From: Yamagishiella unicocca
Taxonomy: Eukaryota; Chlorophyta; Chlorophyceae; Chlamydomonadales; Volvocaceae
DNA length: 64,000 nt
Reading direction: 5' to 3'
Assembly (NCBI GenBank): GCA_003116995.1
Contig: BDSL01000062.1
Coordinates: 310,001 to 374,000, forward strand
Shown: in pieces, positions 46,518 to 58,500 of the stretch
How positions within the stretch are numbered: the first letter of the stretch is position 1
Layout of the letters: every line of letters starts with the position of its first letter
Made by a program: the position numbers and the translations under genes
Notes under the pieces: generated by a model
The model's database searches: none
Seen by the model: only the letters and a program-made list of their open reading frames with translations
What the model was told of the DNA's origin: nothing

Positions 46518-49500
46518 ATGCCGCGACCCTCGCCGCCGTCCTCACCCTCCTCGCTAGAAGTCCCCTCATACAGCTTCCTCTCGAGCCACCGCCAGCCCTC
46601 CTGGGCGGAGAGCGCGGCGGCCGTCACTGCCGCGAACGGCGACGCCGCAGCCGCGGCCGCTGCTCCGCCGCTCCTGGAAGCCGTGGCGTTCAAGGTGACG
46701 CGGCTGAGCGGATTTGTCGTACGGCGGCGCGTGGCGCTGCTCCGCGGCGGCCGCACCATCGCCACCTACCACCACCCGGACAGGCCGACCAGCCAGCAGC
46801 TGGCGCGACACGCCAAGTACTGGCACCTGGGTCGGGGCTGCCAGCTGCGCCCCGCCACCGCGGCGGAGCTAACTGCCAACGGTAGAGGTGTACGGCCCTC
46901 GGGCACGTGGGCGATCACCGCCGCCATTCAGGGAGTGGACGCGTCCGTCCAGCTGGTGGGTCGGTGGGTCGGCGGGTCGGCGGGTCGATGGGTCGATGGG
47001 TCGATGGGTTGATGGGTCGGTGGGTCGGGGGGTCGGCGGGTCGGCGGGTCGGCCAGTAAAAACGCAGTGAGAGTGAAGTCCTGGACTGGTGCCTGGCTCC
47101 CTGATGCCGTACGGTGGGGTGAGGTGGGTGGCTTGGGCTAGTGGTCGGTGGTAGGGGTCGATGGCGGGTTGCTGGTGGTCATGGGCTCGGGGGGGACCCG
47201 TGGGCCCACGCTTAGAGGCTGGCCGGGGGTGCGATCAGAACGGCAGTCACGCGTTTCCAAGTTCCAACGTTTCGCCTCCGAAACACGCGTTTTTTAAGAT
47301 CCAACGTTTCGCCTCCGAAACACGCTGTTTATAAGATCCAACGTTTCGCCTCCGAAACGTGCCTACACGAACTTGCTGGCCACCGCTGCATACGTCAGCA
47401 GTCCACCTGACCCACCTGCCGTACCGCCCCCCGCCCCAGTACGAACTGGCTATCTACTGGCCCCCCAGCTGGGCCGCAGCCGGGTACACCGACCTGGTGC
47501 TCGGCTTCACGGACCTGGGCGAGGCGGTGCGGTGGCACGGAGCCCTTGTGTCCGTGTTGAGGGAGCTGGGGGCAGTCAGGAGGTGAGTGCCAGCCGTGCG
47601 TGGGTTTTACCAGTCCAAGGAACCGAATGTGCTCGAACCGAAACCGAATGTGCTCGAACCGAATGTGCTCGAACGGAACAATGTGATCGGAACCGAAGGT
47701 GCAGGAGGAGTGAGGGGCCGCGTGCTTGATGTGTTATGGTTCGACGTACTCACGTATTGCTGCCACGTGGGTATCTTGATGGCGACCCAGACGAGCCGGG
47801 TGACGTGTCACTCAGTTGGCTCAGAGCCGGGCGCCGTGTCACTCAGTTGGCTCAGAGCCGGGCGCCGTGTCACTCAGTTGGCTCACCGGAAGGATGCCGT
47901 CAATCACCCAGGCGCTATATTCAGAGTATAACCCTAAAACCCTAAAACCCTAAAACCCTAAATCCCACGCCTCGGTCCGCGGGCTCCCTCGCTTACCCAA
48001 ACCCAAACCCAAACCCAAACCCACGCGCGCTGGCCCCTCTCACCGGCGGCGTACTCCAGCAGCAGCGGCCGCCCCCCCACGCTGCACGAGGCGGAGGCGG
48101 AGGCGGGCAACGCCGCCGCCGCGGATGACAGTGGCCGCGAGGAGGGAGCGGTGCATGGTGGTTTGCGGGGCGATGCTGACGTGGCACCGCAGAGGAGGAG
48201 TCCGCCGCCAGGTACGGCGTGCACGCAGCTGGGTGTGTGGTGGGTTTACGCCGCCGTGGGCCTGATCTGATCTGATCTGGCCTGATCTGATCTGATCTGA
48301 TGTGCTTGGATCTGATCCTGATCTGATCCGCACCCCGGTCTGATATGTTCCTAACCTGACATGATCTGGAGTGCCCGGCTCGGCCAGTGTACTCGGGAAG
48401 GAGATCTCAACCCCTCAAGCTACCGTGGAATCGCGCTCGTCTCATATACACACACCAGAGCTTACCTGCATGCCCCCAAGGCCATCCATTGCGATTTGCG
48501 AACGAAGACCGTCCATTGCGAACCGCTCGCATGTAAAACAAGGTATGCATCACCAGTCGTTACAACCCGTCGTCGTCGGACCGTCGTACGTGCCACCGCC
48601 CTGCAGGCCCGGCGGCGGAGCCCGTACGGCGCCTGGCGCTGTACGACAGCGTGGGCGGCCCCGAGGAGACGTGGCACGACCCCGCGTCCGAGCTGGACGT
48701 CGACTCGGATCTGGATTCGGATCTGGATTCGGGCGCCGGCGCCTCAGACGCGGAGGGCGATGACGACGACATTCCGCCCTCACCTGACGGCGAGCGTTGG
48801 ATACCGTACAGGTATTTCGTGGCGTACCGTATGCCGTACCATGTGCCGTACCGTGTGCCGTACCGTGTACCTCGATGCGAGGTGCCGTGCGTCTGGACAG
48901 AGGGGAGAGGAGGGGCAGGCGGTTTGAAGGGGAGCTGGGTCGATGGGGAGGGGAGCTGGGCGCCCGATGTTTCGTTTGGTTCGATGAAGGGTTTGAAGGT
49001 GAGGCGGTGAGGCGAGGCGAGGGAGCCAGGGAGCGGAAGAAGGTGCTAGGGTTTTGGGGTTTCGCAAGGGCAGGAACGAGGGCGGGGTTCGGTGATGCGG
49101 CGTCAGTTAGTTGGTTAGTTGGTTGGTTGGTTGCAGTGGACGGGTGATGACCTTTGCCGGTTTATGTCGTTGGGGCACCTCTCCGGCATCCACTTAGCAT
49201 AACCCGTTACCGGCAGCACCCGACAGCATGTCGACTTTGAAGGACTGCCGTGCCGGCGATGTTGCCCCTTACCCCTCCCCCCCCGGATCCTAAAAGGTTT
49301 TCCTTTGTTGCACGGGTCTTCCTTTTAAACCCCCGGATTCCTCGTGACACCCCCCTCGCGCTCGTCCCGGTGTCTGAAGGCGGTTGTCACCAACTACCCT
49401 TCCCAGTCGCATTTCCGGTTATTTTATTGTAACCCCCCGTGGGGCCCCCTCCCGGCACTGCACTGCCGCTGCAGGCAGACCAACGGCGTGGCCATCTACT

Positions 49501-52500
49501 ACCACCGGGCCGAGGACGGGCGGGTGAGCGCGGTTGTGGCGGCGGTTGTGGTGGCGGTTTGGTGGCGGTTTGGTGGCGGTTGTTGTTGTGGTGGTGGTGG
49601 TGGTGGCTGTGGCGAACCGGTGCGTGCCTGTGCTGCTACTGGTACGGAATCTAGTACGGAAACTCTGTGCTGCCGTAGGTGCGGCGGCGGATGTTGCAAC
49701 CTCTTGACTCCGTAGTTTCGGCGGTTTATTGGTTCCCACACACAGACACACATACACACACACCTCCCCTCCCCTTCCCCCCCCCAGTCCGGCGGCGAGT
49801 ACATGGTGAGCTGCGTCATCCGCGGCCGGCCGCACCGGGTGGCCGCCGCGCTGATGCGGCTGCGCAGCAACACCACGATACTGGGGCCAGCGGCGCACGC
49901 GGAGGTGCTGCAGCGGCCGGAAGACAAGGAAGACAAGGAAGACAATGGAGACAAGGGCGGCGTCCGGAGGTCGGGGCGGCGGGCGCGCGGCGACTGCGGC
50001 CGGCGGGTACGTCCGCTGCGGCGCCGTGGCTAGCTGTTACGCCGTTAGGTACCTCGTTGCGCGCAAGCGAGATGGTGTTTGTTTGCTGGCACCAAAAGAG
50101 ACGCAGGAAGAAGAACAGGCCAGTCGAACGAGATCTGGCAAACAACCCAGGTTTACTGTAACCCGACACAAAGTTTCCAGTGGGTCCTTGTAACCCGGTC
50201 CAGACACCGGTTACAGTGGGGGTTCCAGACCAGTACAGTGGGTTTCGCAGGCATGTATATAAACATATGCGTTTAGCAGCAGGCTGGTTGATTGCGGCTG
50301 CCGGGCGCAGCCGGGATAATCCAGAAACGCCTGACGCACGAAGCCCAGGTGATGGAAGAGATGAAGACGGGCGAGCCGGCTGGATATGCCTCTGGGTTTG
50401 GGTACATTGGCTGAGACTGAGTGGCTATCTACACGGTGGAGAGTTTCGCTCCTACCTCCGCCGCAATCCATCCCCCACACCCCATCCCATGCCACATCTC
50501 CCCACGCCATGCCACGCCACGTCACTTCACGTCACGTCACTTCACGCCGTACAGGTTTTCCGGCTGGTGCTCACGGCAACGGGCGCCGCGGGGCTGTTCT
50601 GCGCGCCCAGGGAGATCGTGGTAGAGGCTCTGAAGAAGGTGTGTGAGTGAGGGCTCGAACTCCCGACCTGCCGGCAGGACGTTCGCCGATGTGGCCGTCG
50701 GGACCCAGCTTGATTGGGCACCCAACATCCCTTACTTGAGAGATCATCGCGGTGCCGGTGCGGCTCATTTCCCACAGCGAGTGACGCCGATACCACCGCC
50801 CCCGTGAACTGACCCCCTCCACCACCGCCACAGTCTATCTGTCACCGGCACCCAGCAGCCCGGGCCTGCTCCCCCTCGGGCCGAACTCCCCCAGTAGTTG
50901 GATTGCGCTGATGCTGCGGGAAACGGCGCGCGGTCTGGTGGTGGGAGTGGGATCGCGCACTCTTACGCCGCGGTCTGCCGTTGTGCCCAGCCCTGAACCC
51001 AAACACACACACGCCCCCGCCCAGCGCAGTTCGAGGAGGACGGCGTCATCGTGGTGATGTTCCAGTCGGTGGACCCGCCCCCGGCCGCCGCCGCCGCCGC
51101 CGCCGCCGCTGCTAACAAGAAGGGTGAGGGGCGGGTCGTGGGGGCGCGCGTCCGCTGCGCATACTGGTGCCGTACCAGTATGTCGTACATGTGCCAGTAC
51201 GACTTTTTTGATGGGAAAAATGGATATAGACGTTACGGAAACAGCAGCTAACGACGCGGCGGCGCGGGTGACTGCCTCGCGCCAGCTGGGTTGTTTCTCG
51301 CATCCAGGGGTCTACCTGGAAGCCTCAGCTGGGTGGTCGCTGCTGTAAACGGCAGCGGTAGACTCCCTGCTGACCCTGACATCCACCCCGGCGGCAGACT
51401 CCCCATACCATCAAGTTGGAGGCAGGAAATAAACGACGTTTCGGGTCCTTGCAACCTCCCCAGACCTACGATTTCGTTTTTTACTTTATTTATTAAATAT
51501 TAAGATATGTTACAGTGACCGCAAGCCGGGGCTACCGCAGAGCAGTAGTTAGGGGGCGGCCGGGGGCGGGGGGCCACCCTGTATCAATCAAAGCCCCACG
51601 CACCGTACAAGTTACCTGCGATAGTAGCCGCAGCCGGCGCCCCAAAGGGTACAGGGAAGAGGACATCCTGCCGACCCCACGCCAGACGTGCGTGTCTGCC
51701 GGGCGCGCGCGTGTATCCGTTGATGAGCTGGGGCTCTGGTCGGCTCGGCCCTGTCACTGAATGCGACCCGCGGGTCGGTCGCCAGGCAAGGCGCCGGCTC
51801 CTGCAAGCTGTACGGGCAGGGCGGCTCCTGCATCTGTACGGCCAGGCCCGACATCGCGGTGTGGTGTACGACATCGCTCTGCGCCCCCTCGTGTGCTGCA
51901 CCCCCGTGCAGGCACGGGCAACCTGTACGGCAGCGGCCTGTACCGGCGGCCTGTCCGCGGAGTGGTGGCTGGCGGCTACACCATCGCCGGTCTCAAGGGG
52001 GAGGGCGCGGCATCGCACGAGTCGCTGGTCACCTGCATCGTAGAGGTGGGGGAGAACCGGAAGGGGGGATTCGAGGGAAACCCGTGGATGTCCGAAAAAA
52101 TCGTTTAAAACAGAAGTTTTGAGATGCATACCGGAAGGGGGGAGGGGAGAGACGCGTGTTTGTCCCTCCGGATGAGGACCCATAGGGGCAACCGATGGCC
52201 TATCTAGGAGGGCCCTGTCTGAGAAGCGTGTTGTTATGAGGGCGCATGCCAGGTAGGTCGGTTGAAGGACTGGAGATGAGGAGGCCACTGTAACAGCAGT
52301 GGCTGTGGATGGGTGAGCAGTAATGGGGGTTTGGGTCGTCGCAGCCTCAGTCATTCACCCCTTAAAAGTTAAAACCCCTCCTCTTGGGGCTTACTTGCTG
52401 TTCTCCGGAAGAAACATTTAGCCAATGAACCTCTCCTCTTGGGGCTTGCTTGCTGTTCTCCGGAACAAAAACTTAGCCCGCAGCGGCGAGTGGACCCCCT

Positions 52501-55500
52501 CACTCCCCCACTCCCCCACTCCCAGCACACACGCTCTAGGGGCGCGCCAGCGTAACATTGTTGTGCTTTACTAAAGAGATGGGCCCCTCCCGCGTGGCCT
52601 GTCGATTACCAGATTGACCTCGGCGGCGTCTGCGGCGAGGGCAGCTGGGTCCGCCCCTTCGCCAGCGCCGCCGGCTGGGTCGACAACTTCCTTGACCGCA
52701 TCCTCATGTCCGTCAACCTGCTGCGAGACGAGGTGGAGCAGCGCCGCTTCACCAAGCAGCCCTTCAAGATGGTGGCGTCGGCCAAGGCCAGGTTCAACCA
52801 GGTGAGGTGGGGCGGGAGCCGGGAGGGGCGGTCCAACCAGGTGAGGTGGGGCGAGGGCCGGAGTTTGGGGCCGGAGTGAGTGCAGCGGGAGGCGGGGAGG
52901 CCAAGGAGAATTGGTCAGGCTGCGAGTAAGGGATCCATATTGGGCTTTTGCTTGGATCGCACATCAATGACCTGGCCAAGGGCCCTGTGCTCCTGTCAGG
53001 TCCGCCACCAACCACCGGCATATCCCAGCGCGCCGTACAGCCACTTCGCTCCACGGATTTCCTGCTCAACCCCTCTCCCTCCCCTCCCTCCCTCCCTCCC
53101 ACCCCCCACCCACCCACACATACACACCATGGTCGCCACCTCAGGCCGGCAGGCTGGTGGGTGACCGTCAGGCAGCGCGCGAGCAGCAGGTCGGTTGGTG
53201 GTTAGTTTGTTGGACGAGATGTGTGGATGGTTTGCAGTCGGTTGACTGGCTGTGTGGTCCGACCAACTGGCCTGCAGACCCTTCCCCTCCCCTCTCCCCT
53301 CTCCTTGCCCCTCCCCTCGTCCCCCTCCTCGTCGCTCCCCTCATCCCCCACCTCCCTTCATCCCCCACCTCTCTTCATCCCTCCCGCCGTCCCTTCCCTC
53401 ACCCCACCCCTTCGTTGCGCCCAACCCACCCACCCGCCCAGTCGGGTGCCGTCGGCGCTCCGCTGTCCTCCCGCATGGCCTCAGCCCGGGTCATGGCCGC
53501 AGCCACCGCCGCAGCCACCGCTGCCGCCCAGCCACCGCAAGTTGCCGCTGCCGCCGTCGCCGTCCCAGAAGACAAAGGGGAAGGACTCGCGCAGCAGCGG
53601 CAGCAGCAGCGGCAGCAGCAACAGCAGCGCAAGCAAGAGCAGCAGCAGCAGATCGTGTCCCAGAAGCAGGCGGAGCCCCCAGGGGCATCCTCAGCAGCTG
53701 CAGGTGCTGCTGGTGCTGCAGCTGCTGCCGCGGCGGCGGCGCCTGTCGCTCTGCCAGCTGGCCCCAAGGCCGAGCCCGGCGGGGCGGCGGCGGTGCTGCC
53801 TCCGCTGGACGTGCCGTACATCCAGTCGCTGTCCCTGCTGCCCCGCCGCTACTGGTCCGAGATCCACGTGCCCGGGTCGGACGCGCCCTTCCGCGTGAGT
53901 GGCTGGGGGGAGAGGTATGAGAGGAGACCCGTGGGTCGGCGCTGAACAGTAGCAGATAGAGCTGAGCAGGAAACGTTTGGTACACTCGTTTGGAATTGCA
54001 TGCTGGAGAACCTGATTTACGTAAGCCAATCTCCAGAGGTCGATTATTGCCGCCCCCGGTTGCTATGCCTAGAACGAACCCCAACACTAACCCCGAGTGA
54101 TGCAGCGAAACGTCTTTGTAGCCCGTTCTGGGCTGTATGGTTGTGGTGGCTGGACACGCTACCGCTAAAGAGAGAGAGCTTTGTTGAAGCCCGGACCCAC
54201 CGCAGCCTGCAGGCCAAGCGTTACCGTGTTGATCGATGCAGCACGCAGTGAAGCTGTATTATTGGGCTTAGCGAGCCAACAAGCCGTTAACAGCTACAAG
54301 CCATTGATTATTATCTAAATATTCAATGCGTGATAAAAGGGTTCGCGGCAGGGCGCCGAGGTCGTGCCGCTGCGCTCTGGGGAACCGGAAAACACGAGGG
54401 CACAGGCGAACACCCCCATGCCCACAGACGAGGACTAAATATCACAAGAGGGGGGGGCGGGCGCCGCCCGAAGCCGTAACCTTGGGGGCACGTGGCCCAT
54501 AACCTGTGTTTTGAAACCTGCAAATCCTACTAATAGGCCCATGATACGTATGTAATCTGCGTAATCTCGATGAACCCGTGGTGTCTTCGTAATTGGTAAT
54601 TCGTAGTCGCCGGTTCGTAACTCGTCGTTTCATATTCATGATTTTCCCGTAATCTTGAATTCTATAATCCGTAACCCGTAACCTGTAGCCCTTAATCCTG
54701 AAACATATAATTCGTAATCTCGATGAACCCGTGGTGTCTTCGTAATTGGTAATCCGTAGTCCCCGGTTCGTAACTCGTCGATACATATTCCTGATTTTCC
54801 CGTAATCTCGAATTCTATAATCCGTAACCCGTAACCTGTAGCCCTTAATCCTGAAACATATAATTCGTAACTCGTAACCCATATATAGCGGGCCGTAATC
54901 CGTAGTAAGTCGCGACTCGCAAACGGTGACCGACGGGGAACCCATCCACTACCGGTCGCACCGACGTCAGGCAGCGTGGCGTCCGTAACCACAACTCATA
55001 ACAACCCGTAGCCCGCGGGGAGCCAACAATGAGGATGTTACGCTTAACATCCTCGTACGTGAAAAAAACACGTACGACCGACACGTACGGTGTCGGTCGT
55101 CAAGCCGAGCCAAACCGAGCAGCGCAAGAGTGATGAGCGGTCTGTACGTGGCCCCTGGCTGGTGCACTGGAACCCGTCACCCTAGCGAGCTTGGACCGTG
55201 CCCGACCAAACGGCTGTATGTATGGGTTACATCCATGGCTTATCGGTGGTGCGGGCATATAGATAGGGGCGGAGTCCGCCCCTCAGTTCCCCACCCCCTT
55301 AATACACGCCAGGCTCCGGCCGGCGTAATAATAATAATAATATTATTATTATTCCATGGCTTAGCAACTTAGGAGGCTGAGAAACGGAAGGACGGCGGGA
55401 CCGCACGGAACCAACGGCCCATGCGCCTGTCCCACACAAACTCCCGACCGGGTCCGCTCTGGGTCCCTCCGCACCTCCTCCCTCCCACCTACCTACCCCA

Positions 55501-58500
55501 CCCCTGACCGTACATTCCTTCCTTAGTGTACCGGTAACCCAGTCTCAGGCGATGTGCCCGATCGTTCTACCTCTTGGTCTGGAACCCACTGTAACCGTTA
55601 CAACAACAAAAATCCGGTAACTAATAACGCAACAACCTGCCGTACGTACAGGTCCGCGGCCCCACCTACCTCAAGGACAAGAAGAAAATCCCCGCGGGAC
55701 TGCCCGCCTTCAGCCTGGGCTCGGTGGAGATGGTCGTGCTGCCGCCGCCGGGCAGCCGGGTGGCTGGGAGCAGGTCGAGGTCCGGGCCGGGGTCGGGAGC
55801 CAGCACCGCCAGGAGCAGCAACAGCGGCGGCGGGGGCGGCGGAGGCGGCGGAGGCGAAGGCGGCGGAGGCGCAGGAGGCGGAGGCGGCGGAGGCGGCGGA
55901 GGCGGAAGCGACCTGCCTGGTACCCCGGGTATGTAGGTGCGGCTGCTCTCTGCGCGCCCGTGTGTACGTCTGCGCGAAGCCGCCGCTGCGGCGGTCTTCC
56001 TTTCCTCCTCCTCCTTACTGCTCCAGTGTGTGCGCGCAGCGCACGGTCCCGTCCCGTGCGACCCACGGGTCGGGTCGCGCGGCGGGTGTGGATGGCCGAG
56101 GGAGCCATGCATCCAGCCGCCGCTTCATTCGCCCCGCGCCCGCTCTTATTACTTCCCGCACCATCCGCCCATCGAGGCATCCCTCCCGGTGCCTGGTCGC
56201 GGCCCCTCCACTGCCGCTGCACCCCGCTCCATCCCCATCCCACCCCGCCCCACTCCGCTCCGGTCGCAGGTGTGGTGGAGCACGTGGGCCGCTTCGTGCC
56301 GTCAGTGCGGCTGGGGGGTGCACCGTTCTCCATCGTCATACACCTGGTGGGTGCACCGTTCTCCATCATCATACAGTGGGGGTGCGCCGTTCTCCATCAT
56401 CATACACCTGGTGGGTGGGTGTCGTGGGTAGATAGCGCCACCGGGGTGGAGGGGAGAGTGGCGAGCGGCTGGTGGCTGGCTGGTGGGGTCGGCTGCGTGC
56501 TCAGCAGGTCTCGGAGCTGGCAATGCGCTTCATTTGGATGTGTGTGCTAAGAAGCAAGGACATCGAACCGGGGGCAGGAGGACGGGCAGGAGCAGGGGGA
56601 GGAGGAGAGTGGATGTGTGTTAAGAAGGACATCGAACCAGGGGCAGGAGGACGGGCAGGAGCAGGGGGAGGAGGAGGGTGGACGGGGTGGAACGGGTGCA
56701 GCTCCTGCACAGCACGGTGAGCGAGCCCCTTTACATCACCTGGCAGCGGGAGTAGCTAGCGCGTGTGTACGACCTTTCTTCCCCCCTTACATACCACATT
56801 ACCACTTCTTATTTGCCGGTAAACGGGTCATCTCCCTTGTTGTAGCGTTGTGCACACGGTCACGACAACATCCCTAGCCACCAGCCTCCGATGGGCCCCT
56901 CCGGGTGCTGTCGCCTCCTCCTCTTCCTCCTCCGTCGTGTACACGGGTCTCCTCGGGCCCCCGCCCTGCCCCCCCCGAGCCAGGTGATCCCCGGCTCCCC
57001 GCTGCTGGGCATCCTGGCCGTGTTTTGCTGCGACAAGCACCCCTCCATCCTGGGCAACCCGCCCGCCTCCCCCATGGACGAGCCGCACGACTGGAAGCCC
57101 TTTGACTTCGTGCTGCACAAGTGAGCCAGCAGGGGCGGCTGGGGGGCTGGGGGGCTGGGGGGCTGGGGGCGAGCAAGTTGGAACAAGCAGGCGCGGCCCG
57201 ACTTCACAACTTCACTCCTCAGTTTGTAGGCAGCGATGGCAAGGATGGCAAGGATGGCAAGGAGGCGTTTCCTGCCGCTTGTTCAGCAGCGGCTTCGCAT
57301 GGCTAGCGCACCTAGGGGGTGTTACCGGTACCCTCGGAAGTGGCTTCGATACGAGCTCTGGTGGGATCTGGTTGGGAGGTGGTTGGGAGGCGGTTGGCAG
57401 GCTACATACACGCAGGCGGAGCTGGCCTGCCTGGCGCCGCCGTGATGCGGTGTGATCTACCGGTAGATGCGAGTGGGCGGGCGGTTGGTCGTTCACGCGT
57501 TGGTTGGGGCAGCCCTTCCGTATGGGGTGGTTAATTTTGCACCTGGCACCAAACATGTGTCGTACGTTGGGACAGCCTAATCAGGATCAGCACCGCCACT
57601 GCCGCCGCCGCCGCCGCCACCCGCCGCCATCTGTGCAGGTTCGTGTACGGCAGCGATGAGACCCGGAACAAGATGCTGAAGCTCATCCCGCACATTGCTG
57701 CCGGCTCCTGGATGATCAAGCAGAGTGTTGGCACCACACCGGTCATCACGGGCAAGGCGCTCAAGACCACCTACCACTGCACGCCCACGTACATCGAGGT
57801 GCGGCGGGGGCGGGGGAGGGGGTATGAGAGGAAACCCGGTTTAATTAAAAAGTAAAACCAATTAGGAGAAAATATTCTGGGGCACTCTCTTGGAATTGCA
57901 TGCTGCAGAATTTGGGTTAGGTATACAAAATCGGAGGTCGAGCGTCGTCCTGGAAACAGACGACCGTTACCGTGATGATGAAGTTATTTACCGGGCTTGG
58001 GTAGGCCAGCGCGCCGCTGGGGAGGGGAGGGGAAAGAGGAGGAGGAGTGTACGGCACGGGTTTCGGAGCAACGCTGGGCATGTGCAGTATGCCAGCAGAC
58101 TCGCACCTGCCGCGTGGTAAACCCCGGGCAGCTACCGAGAAAGCCCACACGCCCGTAATAATCCGCAAACCATCAAAGGCCCCGAACAAGGGCTCAGGGA
58201 CGCGAGACAGCAGCAGCGATCACCCATAGGGTATTGGGCGCCAGGGCCCCACCTACCAGCAGCAAAACGCCGTCGGCGACAGCAGCAGACCCTCACCCAG
58301 AGGGAACAGCGGGGTGCCCTAACGCTTCTGCAACCCACCCACCTACCCACCCACGTCGGTTCATGGCCTCAATGACACACGGCCGGTTTCTGTCTCTTTC
58401 GTCTCCTTCAGTGTCAGGCGATGTGCCCGATGGTTCTACCTTCTGGTCTGGAACCCCCTGTAACCGTTACTTCTACCGTTACGATACGTGAAGGGGGCAG

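Noticed and set aside
50640..50730. B-box-like GAGTTCGAGCCC on the minus strand, possible tRNA or SINE
   Set aside because: No A box, no D or anticodon arm and no clean T-stem pairing; at most a decayed fragment.
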